The translations under genes and the position numbers were made by a program. Below the pieces are notes generated by a model. The model was not told the DNA's origin. It made no database searches and was given only the letters and a program-made list of their open reading frames with translations. From Clostridia bacterium (lineage in GTDB: Bacteria > Bacillota > Clostridia > Christensenellales > Borkfalkiaceae), in NCBI GenBank assembly GCA_017471785.1, contig JAFURP010000031.1, positions 1 to 53,714 of the forward strand: a DNA stretch of 53,714 nucleotides, in the 5' to 3' direction. Positions 1 through 6,791 of the stretch are shown piece after piece (within the stretch, counting starts at the first letter, position 1; every line of letters begins with the position of its first letter).

Positions 1-125
1 ATTTCTACGGGGACAGGTACGCGATCATCAACAATACCGCGGAGGAGCAAACGACTGTATTTTACGATATCGACGGTAGGGCGAAGGAATTGACGCTCGG
101 CGCAGGCGAGATCGTTTGGCTGTGA
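1..125 (+). CDS. C-terminal end of an unidentified enzyme (partial)
   Basis: The frame is open from base 3 to TGA at 123-125, giving the last 40 residues of a protein that begins before the window. The tail (NNTAEEQTTV, then GAGEIVWL at the end) looks like the small all-beta C-terminal domain that closes many glycoside hydrolases, and is similar in style to the end of the glycosidase-like gene at 26559-28577. That resemblance is by eye only. It sits 19 bases upstream of the GH28 gene on the same strand, so it is probably co-transcribed and part of the same polysaccharide-degradation operon. Too little is visible to name the family. Confidence 0.55.
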   Translation, partial: FYGDRYAIINNTAEEQTTVFYDIDGRAKELTLGAGEIVWL

Positions 126-144
126 TTTTTGGGAAAGTAAAGGT

Positions 145-1647
145 ATGATCAACAAGATAGTATTTGAAGATGAAATTACCGTTTGGTGGGATAAGGTTTT
201 CGATTTTCCCTCGGACGGAGAGTTCGTTGTTTTTATGGACGGCAAGGCGTGCGGACGGACGAAAAAGACGCATTATACGCTGAAAGGCTTACGGGAAAAT
301 ACGGCGTACGAGATCGCCGTTTCGGCGGTGGACGGCTCGGGGTCGGAGCTTGAAACGCTTGACCGCGTTTCGTTAAAAACGCTGAAAAAGAAAAAACGGC
401 TCGACGTGACCAAAGAGCCTTACTGTGCCGTAGGGGACGGCGTTACGCTGAATACGGCGGCGTTACAAAAAGCGTTTGACGATTGTAAGGCGGGCGAGTG
501 CGTGTATTTTCCCTCGGGCGTGTATTTGACGGGCGCGTTAAACGTAGGTAGCGATACGGAGATCTATTTGGAAAAGAACGCGGTCTTGCAGGGCACGGGA
601 TACGTGGAGGATTATTTGCCCAAGCGCAAGAGCCGTTTCGAGGGTATTGAAATGGAATGCTATAGCTCGCTTATCAATATGGGCGAGCTGGACCGTTTTG
701 GCGGATACAACTGTCAAAACGTCGTTATCCGCGGCGGCGGAACGATCTCGGGGGGCGGTGAATTGCTGTCCGCCGCGATCATTGAAACGGAGCGCGAGCG
801 GTTGAGGGAGTTTTTGCAAAAGAATAAGAAGTACGTGGCGCAATGCGAGAACGAGAACACGCTCCCCGGGCGTGCGCGCGGTAGACTTGTTAATATGAGC
901 AACTGTAAAAACGTCGTATTTTCGGGCGTTACCTTGCAATACGGACCCTCGTGGAACGTGCATTTCGTGTATTCGAAAGATATCGTCACCTGCGGCTGCA
1001 GGATCGTTTCGCAAGGGGTGTGGAACGGCGACGGCTGGGATCCCGATTCGTCGGAGGATTGTACGGTGTTCGATACGGAATTTTTTACGCACGACGATTC
1101 GATTGCCATTAAATCGGGAAAAAATCCCGAGGGGAACGTGATCAATCGACCTACCAAAAACGTAAAGATATTCGATTGTCGGGGAAGGAACGGGATCGCG
1201 ATCGGTAGCGAGATGTCGGGCGGTATCGACGGCGTGTATATTTGGGATTGCGATTTTTCCAGCTCCTATTCGGGCTTGTATATCAAAACGACGAGAAAAC
1301 GCGGCGGCTACGTACGCAACGTATGCGTGAACGATTCGAAATTCGTTTCCGTGTCCGTTTTTTCCGAATTGACGTATAATAACGACGGAGAAAGCGCGGC
1401 CGAGCTGCCCAAGGTGGAAAATATCGCGGTGGAGAACGTCGAGCTGACGGGCACGCGCGTATTTGCCGACGGCGAAACGGAAAATCTCGATTGTATCGAG
1501 CTGTTCGGCTTGGAGGAAGCGGCGTATCATTTGGAGAACGTAAAGTTCAAGGACGTTCGGCTCCGCTATCGGAAGAACGGCGAGCAGGTAATGAAGCTGC
1601 GGAGCGTAAAAAATTTAACGCTGGAAAATATCAATTTCATCAATTGA
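145..1647 (+). CDS. GH28 polygalacturonase-like glycoside hydrolase
   Basis: A 500-aa protein with no signal peptide, so probably cytoplasmic and acting on imported pectic oligosaccharides. Residues 1-85 resemble a fibronectin-III-like beta domain (as in some exo-polygalacturonases); from about 92 onward it is a right-handed beta-helix GH28. Catalytic Asp motifs are visible: NGDGWDP at 294-300 and the Asp pair HDD at 316-318, followed by IAIKSG, then GIAIGSEMSGG at 350-360. Two family landmarks differ. The His of the usual GHG is Asn349 here, and the Arg of the RIK motif is Tyr379 (LYIKTT). The fold call is secure but specificity and activity are not. The gene lies between the partial gene and an acetyl-esterase-like gene, consistent with degradation of decorated pectin. 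Confidence 0.88.
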   Translation: MINKIVFEDEITVWWDKVFDFPSDGEFVVFMDGKACGRTKKTHYTLKGLRENTAYEIAVSAVDGSGSELETLDRVSLKTLKKKKRLDVTKEPYCAVGDGVTLNTAALQKAFDDCKAGECVYFPSGVYLTGALNVGSDTEIYLEKNAVLQGTGYVEDYLPKRKSRFEGIEMECYSSLINMGELDRFGGYNCQNVVIRGGGTISGGGELLSAAIIETERERLREFLQKNKKYVAQCENENTLPGRARGRLVNMSNCKNVVFSGVTLQYGPSWNVHFVYSKDIVTCGCRIVSQGVWNGDGWDPDSSEDCTVFDTEFFTHDDSIAIKSGKNPEGNVINRPTKNVKIFDCRGRNGIAIGSEMSGGIDGVYIWDCDFSSSYSGLYIKTTRKRGGYVRNVCVNDSKFVSVSVFSELTYNNDGESAAELPKVENIAVENVELTGTRVFADGETENLDCIELFGLEEAAYHLENVKFKDVRLRYRKNGEQVMKLRSVKNLTLENINFIN

Positions 1648-1662
1648 CGAAAGGAGAGAGCT

Positions 1663-2694
1663 ATGATCGAGATTAGAGGCGATTTATGTCATCAATTATT
1701 GAAAGAGAAAGTAAAGCCTGTGCTTTCCTTTGACGAAAACAAGGATTACGCGGCGTGGAAAGAGGAGGTCAAGGAGAAATTTCTCGACTTGGTGGGTATC
1801 GAAAATATCCGCCGCAACGCTTGTCCGTTGCGTTGGGAGATCGAAAGCGAGGAGCAAAAAGAGGGATATAAGTTGATCCGTTTCGTGTTCGAGAGCGAAA
1901 GGGGCGCGTTCGTGCCCTGCTATTTGTGTATTCCCGATACGGGAAAAGAAAAATATCCCTTGGCGATCACGTTGCAGGGACATTCGACGGGCTTTCACAA
2001 TTCTATCGGCGTGGTGAAATACGAGGGCGACGAAAGCTATAAGCCGCGCGGCGAGTTTGCGTTGCAAGCGGTGAAAAACGGTTATGCGGCGCTTGCGATC
2101 GAACAGCGCGGTATGGGGGAACGCCGACCGGTTGCCGAGCATCAAGTGGGCGCGCATATGTGCGAATACGAGGCGCATATCGCCTTGCTGTTGGGGCGGA
2201 CGATCCTCGGCGAGCGTATTTGGGACGTTTCGAAGGCGATCGATCTTTTGCCTAATTTTCCCGAAATCGATAGCGAGAAGATTTTTATCACGGGCAGCTC
2301 GGGCGGCGGCACGGCGTCCTTCTACGCTGCGTGTTTGGACGAGCGGATCAAGCTCGCTGCGCCAAATTGCGCGTTTTGCACTTATAAAGCTTCGATTATG
2401 AATTACTATCATTGCTCGTGTAATTTCATTCCGCATTCGTTTGAGAATTTCGAGATGCAGGATTTGACTTGCCTGATCGCACCCAGACCGTTGGTGGTGA
2501 CCGCAGGGCGCGAGGACAGGATTTTTCCGCTTTACGGAGTGAGAGAGGGCTTTGAAACGGTAAAAAGGATATATCAAAAGGCAGGCGTGCCCGAAAATTG
2601 CCGATTGGTAGAAACGCCGAAAGCGCATTATTGGTGCAAGGATCTGGTTTGGGACGCGATCAACCAAGCGTGTGAAAAGCTTGGTTGGCGATAA
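1663..2694 (+). CDS. Acetyl-xylan-esterase-like alpha/beta hydrolase
   Basis: A 343-aa cytoplasmic alpha/beta hydrolase of the acetyl xylan esterase / dienelactone-hydrolase-like group. The nucleophile is Ser213 in GSSGGG, the acid Asp285 in GREDRIF and the base His322 in KAHYWC, all in the expected order. GHSTG near residue 106 and EQRGMGERRP near 147 fit the oxyanion region and lid. The start follows AAAGGAGAGAGCT, a good ribosome binding site, 15 bases after the GH28 stop, so the two genes are likely translated from one mRNA. The likely role is removal of acetyl groups from oligosaccharides released by the GH28 enzyme; the substrate is inferred from context only. Confidence 0.85.
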   Translation: MIEIRGDLCHQLLKEKVKPVLSFDENKDYAAWKEEVKEKFLDLVGIENIRRNACPLRWEIESEEQKEGYKLIRFVFESERGAFVPCYLCIPDTGKEKYPLAITLQGHSTGFHNSIGVVKYEGDESYKPRGEFALQAVKNGYAALAIEQRGMGERRPVAEHQVGAHMCEYEAHIALLLGRTILGERIWDVSKAIDLLPNFPEIDSEKIFITGSSGGGTASFYAACLDERIKLAAPNCAFCTYKASIMNYYHCSCNFIPHSFENFEMQDLTCLIAPRPLVVTAGREDRIFPLYGVREGFETVKRIYQKAGVPENCRLVETPKAHYWCKDLVWDAINQACEKLGWR

Positions 2695-2734
2695 GCGTGT
2701 ACGTTCGCAGGGGTTCGTTCCTGCTTTATAAAGA

Positions 2735-2768
2735 CAAAAAACACACCTTTCTAAGGGTGTGTTTTTTG
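2735..2768 (+). terminator. Rho-independent terminator after the esterase gene
   Basis: Perfect 13-bp inverted repeat (2735-2747 with 2756-2768), loop TTTCTAAG, with the 3' arm carrying the T run. It ends the polysaccharide operon and lies directly against the left end of the genomic island. Confidence 0.85.
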
Positions 2769-2769
2769 T

Positions 2770-2792
2770 TGGTGGACGATCAGGGACTCGAA
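2770..2792. repeat. attL: 23-bp copy of the tRNA-Lys 3' end
   Basis: Identical over 23 bases to 10339-10361, which includes the complement of the encoded CCA and the acceptor and T-arm sequence of tRNA-Lys(CUU). Identity stops abruptly at base 2793. No complete tRNA can be folded here, so this is the duplicated attachment core and not a gene. Confidence 0.88.
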
Positions 2793-3151
2793 GCCTTTGG
2801 GATGAACTTCAAAAGTCCGCTAAAATAAAGGAGTTTAGCGATTTTTTATTGCGTTATGCCCCAAGTATGCCCCAAGCAAAATAAACTCAAAATTATGTTA
2901 TTCTTATCGATAAATCAATTTGTGGGTATATTGACACCCGCATAAACTATTCAATAAGGAATTAAAGGTTTAGAATTTTTTAATAATGCTTATAATTAAA
3001 AACCCAATTCGTTATTAACTTTTGTGCTCTGTTACGATTAGCAGGGCATTTTTTTAAGAAACTAGAACGATTATGAATATAGCATAAAAGTTTGCTTTTT
3101 TGCATTTAACAACAAAATAATTTTAAAAATCAAAAAATATTTTAACAATTA
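2793..3151. other. Non-coding left end of the island
   Basis: No convincing gene. It contains a hairpin (CGCTAAA at 2818-2824 with TTTAGCG at 2834-2840) followed by a T-rich stretch, then a tandem 11-bp repeat at 2855-2876. On the minus strand the repeat lies in a short reading frame ending LLGAYLGHNAIKNR and a stop just before the hairpin. This could be the last codons of a deleted integrase, whose gene often ends next to attL, but the fragment is too short to prove it. The rest is A+T-rich without recognisable structure. Confidence 0.5.
2855..2876. repeat. Tandem 11-bp repeat near attL
   Basis: Two adjacent copies of TATGCCCCAAG (2855-2865 and 2866-2876), about 65 bases inside the left attachment repeat. 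The position would suit arm-type integrase or excisionase binding sites, or the coding remnant of an integrase tail. The role is inferred. Confidence 0.5.
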
Positions 3152-3193
3152 TTGTCCCAAATACTTGACTTTTGTCCCTAAAACATATATTAT
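3152..3193 (+). promoter_or_regulatory. Promoter of the AAA-subtilase operon with direct-repeat operator candidate
   Basis: A -35 TTGACT (3165-3170), 17-bp spacer and -10 TATTAT (3188-3193) lie just upstream of the AAA+ gene. Two copies of TTGTCCC (3152-3158 and 3172-3178) flank the -35 with a 20-bp repeat period, about two helical turns, so a dimeric regulator could occlude the polymerase site. AGGAGG follows at 3200-3205. Confidence 0.65.
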
Positions 3194-3211
3194 ATATTAG
3201 GAGGTGTTGAT

Positions 3212-4264
3212 ATGAAAAAGAAAAATGTATTAAACTTAATTAGATATTATGCGGAAAGGAATGATGCTGGGTTTAGAACCGAAGCATATGAAATTGCAAG
3301 AGAGTTTGATGAGAATGGAGATTTTCAACTTTCTCAATATATTATGGCTTTATTATCTAATGCAAATACGTTTACTCCACAAATTGGAGCAGAGGAATTA
3401 TCGTTTTTCAGGAAAATTGAACATAGCAATATTCCATTACCTTTACCTGAAACAATTAAAGATGAAATTGTAGGGCTTGTTAATGCAGTAAGTCATAAGG
3501 CAGGGATTAACAAATTTCTTTTTCAAGGAGCTCCAGGGACAGGAAAAACGGAAACAGCTAAACAAGTTGCTCGTATTTTGGATAGGGAGTTGTTTATTGT
3601 TGATTTCGAAACTGTTATTGATAGTAAATTAGGACAGACAGCAAAAAATATAGCTGAACTTTTCAAGGAGATGAAAGGATTGGCACAACCCGATAAAGTA
3701 ATTGTATTATTTGATGAGATTGATGCAATAGCCATTGATCGAATTAATAATAATGACTTGAGAGAAATGGGAAGAGCAACTTCTGCAATTCTTAAAGGGA
3801 TGGATAATCTTAACGAAAATATTGTGTTAATCGCAACAACAAATTTATTTAATGCTTTTGATAAAGCATTAGTTAGACGCTTTGATGCTATTATTGACTT
3901 TAATCGTTATACAAGAGAAGACTTGATAGAAGTCGCCATTTCTATTATGAATGGACTTTTGGAACGTTTTAAGTTTGCTAGTAGGAATATGAAATTGTTT
4001 AAGAAAATAATTTCGTTTATGGATGAGATTCCTTATCCAGGAGAATTAACAAATATATTGAAAACCGCTATTGCATTTAGTAATTCAAATGATGAATTTG
4101 ATTATTTAAAGAGACTTTTTAATACATTGGATAAAAATAATATTCGAAATGATCTCAAGAAAATGCAAGAGGCTGGTTTTACGGTTAGAGAGATAGAGCT
4201 TTTAATTGGTAAATCAAAAAGTCAAGTTTCAAGAGAGTTAAAGGAGGAAGAAGATAGTGAATGA
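3212..4264 (+). CDS. AAA+ ATPase partnered with the subtilase
   Basis: A 350-aa single-domain AAA+ ATPase. Walker A is GAPGTGKT at 106-113, Walker B VIVLFDEID at 163-171, sensor-1 Asn211 in ATTN, and the arginine-finger region VRRFD at 221-225. Residues 1-80 form a helical N-terminal domain with no recognised family. The last 35 residues (MQEAGFTVREIELLIGKS) resemble a helix-turn-helix, so DNA binding or autoregulation is possible. It starts behind a strong AGGAGG and overlaps the protease gene by 8 bases, implying coupled translation and a complex. By analogy it could be the sensor or unfoldase that gates the protease. It is not ClpX, FtsH or Lon-like. The biological function is unknown. Confidence 0.88.
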   Translation: MKKKNVLNLIRYYAERNDAGFRTEAYEIAREFDENGDFQLSQYIMALLSNANTFTPQIGAEELSFFRKIEHSNIPLPLPETIKDEIVGLVNAVSHKAGINKFLFQGAPGTGKTETAKQVARILDRELFIVDFETVIDSKLGQTAKNIAELFKEMKGLAQPDKVIVLFDEIDAIAIDRINNNDLREMGRATSAILKGMDNLNENIVLIATTNLFNAFDKALVRRFDAIIDFNRYTREDLIEVAISIMNGLLERFKFASRNMKLFKKIISFMDEIPYPGELTNILKTAIAFSNSNDEFDYLKRLFNTLDKNNIRNDLKKMQEAGFTVREIELLIGKSKSQVSRELKEEEDSE

Positions 4265-6467
4265 TTTGTTGCAATTGAAAGGAGTTTTTCATCAAAAGGC
4301 GAATCCTTCTAGGCCAGGTGCTCCTCGTTTGTCCAAAGGGCGATCAGTAAAAGTTGAACATTTAAAATCGTTATATGAAGATTTATTGCATTTATATAAT
4401 TATTGGAGTTCCAATACATTGCTTCAAGGCGCATTGGTTAGTGTTTATTATATAGATGTTATCGCAAAAAGCAGAAGAATTAGTAGAGGATTTCTCGCTG
4501 ATTCTAATCACAGGCCTAATCAATCTATTGTTGGAGCGAAGTTTTCGCATGATGAATCACCGAAGCATATTATTACGCATTACGTTTCTGTTGATTTGAT
4601 ACATAAAACTTTAAATAATTTAAGTTTATGTATCCAAACATTAAATCGTGATTATGGCGGAGAGATATTTGGTGATACAATAGAGAAGCTTGGGGATAAA
4701 AAAATCAGGTTTAATGATTCTCTCTTATCATTAAGCCTCTTTCTCTCGATTATAGTTGAGTCTTATTATGTTGAAAAGTTTGGAATTGAAGAATATGCAG
4801 AAGATTATCAGCAAAATGCACTGGTTACAATTTATAAAACAAATGTGCCGACGAATAAGTTATTAAATCAATTTGGGATTAAATTGACTCCAGGGCGTGT
4901 GATGGGTGATACAACCTTGTTATTGATGCCAGAGGAACTATTATTGTTGAAACAAAAAGCTCCGTATTTGATAGCGATGGCAACAAGCGACTTATCGAAA
5001 TTAACAAAGACGGATTTTAATTGGATTCCTGCACAAAAAATTGAAATTGAAAAACCGACCAATGAACCGATTATCGGCGTAATAGATACGATGTTTGCTC
5101 AAGAAGTCTATTTTTCGGACTGGGTTGAATTTGTAAAAGTTGTAGATGAAGAAATTCCTCTTAGAGCGGATGATTATTTTCATGGAACCGCGGTTACATC
5201 GTTGATTGTTGATGGCCCAGCATTCAATCCAAGCTTGGAAGATGGATGTGGTAAGTTCAGAGTTCGTCACTTTGGGGTTGCTTCAGCGGGGCAATTCAGT
5301 TCATTTGCAATCATTAAAGCAATTCGAGAGATTGTGGCAACTAATAGGGATATTAAGGTTTGGAATTTATCTTTAGGCTCGGTTATGGAAATAAATCCGA
5401 ACTTTATATCGCCTGAAGCCGCTATATTAGATGAAATACAATTCGAATATGATGTCTTGTTTGTTATTGCAGGCACGAATAGGAAACCGAGTGATCCAAT
5501 GAGGTCTATAGGAGCCCCGGCAGATTCTATCAATTCAATTGTGGTTAATTCGGTTGATTTTTCAAATCGTACAGCTTCATATTCTCGTGATGGGCTTGTT
5601 TTATCATTTTTTAACAAACCAGATGTTAGTTATTATGGTGGCGACGGGGCGGAAAAGATTAGAGTCTGCTCTTCGGCTGGAGAAGCTTATGTAACAGGGA
5701 CTTCTTTTGCTGCCCCATGGATTACAAGAAAAGTTGCGTACCTTATTGAAAAAATGGGATTACCTAGAGAAGTTGCGAAAGCCTTGATAATCGATTCGGC
5801 GGCAGGCTGGGATAAGAAGGAGGATGTTTCAACTTTGATAGGTTATGGTGTAGTCCCTAAACGAATAGAGGATATTATTCAGTCTAAAGATGCGGAGATT
5901 AAGTTTGTTTTATCTGGTGTTTCAGAAAAATATGATACGTTTGCTTATAATATTCCGGTTCCTCTTCATCAAGATAAATATCCGTATATAGCCAAGGCAA
6001 CATTGTGTTACTTTCCGTTTTGCGCAAGAAATCAGGGTGTGGATTATACTACGACAGAGTTGGATATTAGTTTTGGTCGAATTAAAGAAAAAATAGAGCC
6101 GATTAACCGCAATACACAGGATGTTCCAGGTAACTATTTGCGCGAAGGAAATGCGCGTAAATTTTATCGAAAATGGGATAATGTAAAGTTTATTAGAGAT
6201 CCCTATACAATTCGTCCTCAAGCCAAAAAATCTTATGAGAATAAAAACTGGGGGATAAGTATTAAAACTAAGGAACGTTTAGAGGAAAAGTATGGTGAGG
6301 ATATTAAATTTGGTGTCGTTATTACATTAAAAGAAATTAATGGGGTAAATCGTATTGATGAGTTTATAAGTCAATGCGCTTTAAAAGGATGGCTTGTCAA
6401 TCGTATCAATGTTGAAAACAGGTTGGATGTTTATAATATTGCGGAAGAAGAAATTGAATTTGAATAA
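4257..6467 (+). CDS. S8 subtilisin-like serine protease (AAA-associated)
   Basis: A 736-aa protein starting at GTG 4257, chosen because AGGAGG lies at 4242-4247 with ideal spacing. There is no signal peptide, so the protease is intracellular. Residues 1-265 are an uncharacterised N-terminal region. The peptidase S8 domain follows with Asp277 (IGVIDT), His309 (FHGTAV), oxyanion Asn408 (VIAGTN) and Ser483 (GTSFAAP), a complete triad. Residues 540-736 form a C-terminal region with beta-rich character. AAA ATPase plus subtilase pairs recur next to bacterial immunity genes; I cannot tell from sequence alone which named system, if any, this belongs to. Activity is probably held in check by the upstream ATPase, which is inference. 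Confidence 0.88.
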   Translation: MNDLLQLKGVFHQKANPSRPGAPRLSKGRSVKVEHLKSLYEDLLHLYNYWSSNTLLQGALVSVYYIDVIAKSRRISRGFLADSNHRPNQSIVGAKFSHDESPKHIITHYVSVDLIHKTLNNLSLCIQTLNRDYGGEIFGDTIEKLGDKKIRFNDSLLSLSLFLSIIVESYYVEKFGIEEYAEDYQQNALVTIYKTNVPTNKLLNQFGIKLTPGRVMGDTTLLLMPEELLLLKQKAPYLIAMATSDLSKLTKTDFNWIPAQKIEIEKPTNEPIIGVIDTMFAQEVYFSDWVEFVKVVDEEIPLRADDYFHGTAVTSLIVDGPAFNPSLEDGCGKFRVRHFGVASAGQFSSFAIIKAIREIVATNRDIKVWNLSLGSVMEINPNFISPEAAILDEIQFEYDVLFVIAGTNRKPSDPMRSIGAPADSINSIVVNSVDFSNRTASYSRDGLVLSFFNKPDVSYYGGDGAEKIRVCSSAGEAYVTGTSFAAPWITRKVAYLIEKMGLPREVAKALIIDSAAGWDKKEDVSTLIGYGVVPKRIEDIIQSKDAEIKFVLSGVSEKYDTFAYNIPVPLHQDKYPYIAKATLCYFPFCARNQGVDYTTTELDISFGRIKEKIEPINRNTQDVPGNYLREGNARKFYRKWDNVKFIRDPYTIRPQAKKSYENKNWGISIKTKERLEEKYGEDIKFGVVITLKEINGVNRIDEFISQCALKGWLVNRINVENRLDVYNIAEEEIEFE

Positions 6468-6484
6468 TAAAGGAGGTGAGAAAT

Positions 6485-6658
6485 ATGGCGACAAATCCCC
6501 CGAAAGGTGATGGGCATCGTAATGGTATGGTGAGAGAGCGTTCTCAAACGTATAATCCTAAAACTGACACATGGACAAAAAGAGATGCTAACACGGGTCG
6601 ATTTATGGATGGTAAGAAAGATGGTACGCCGTTCAAAGGTGTTCGAAAGGAGAAATGA
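6485..6658 (+). CDS. 57-aa basic conserved-looking protein
   Basis: The ATG at 6485 sits 8 bases after AGGAGGTG; the GTG at 6476 lies inside that ribosome binding site and is rejected. The 57-residue product is basic and rich in Gly, Lys, Arg and Thr, with no membrane segment. The pattern (NPPKGDGHRNG, then TWTKRD, then GRFMDGKKDG, then FKGVRKE) looks like a widespread family of short uncharacterised proteins that I have seen near accessory genes; that is recollection and not a search result. It lies 17 bases after the subtilase gene, so it belongs to the same operon. It could be a substrate, inhibitor or adaptor of the protease; nothing in the sequence decides this. Confidence 0.75.
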   Translation: MATNPPKGDGHRNGMVRERSQTYNPKTDTWTKRDANTGRFMDGKKDGTPFKGVRKEK

Positions 6659-6791
6659 AAAGAAGGAAAAGATTGTTGATGGACAAGCTTATGAGTGGCT
6701 TTAACATTTGAATACGATAAATTAATTGTCGTTTTAGGTAAAGATAAAAATATAGAGACAAACATAAAAAGGTTGTTGTGGAGGATTTTAT

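Noticed and set aside
538..1530. 330-codon open frame on the minus strand inside the GH28 gene
   Set aside because: It lacks a ribosome binding site and domain features, and the plus-strand gene has clear GH28 motifs; long antisense frames are common in this codon usage.
6655..6711. 18-codon frame after the 57-aa gene
   Set aside because: The start overlaps the previous stop (ATGA), but the peptide is very short, basic and featureless; not supportable.
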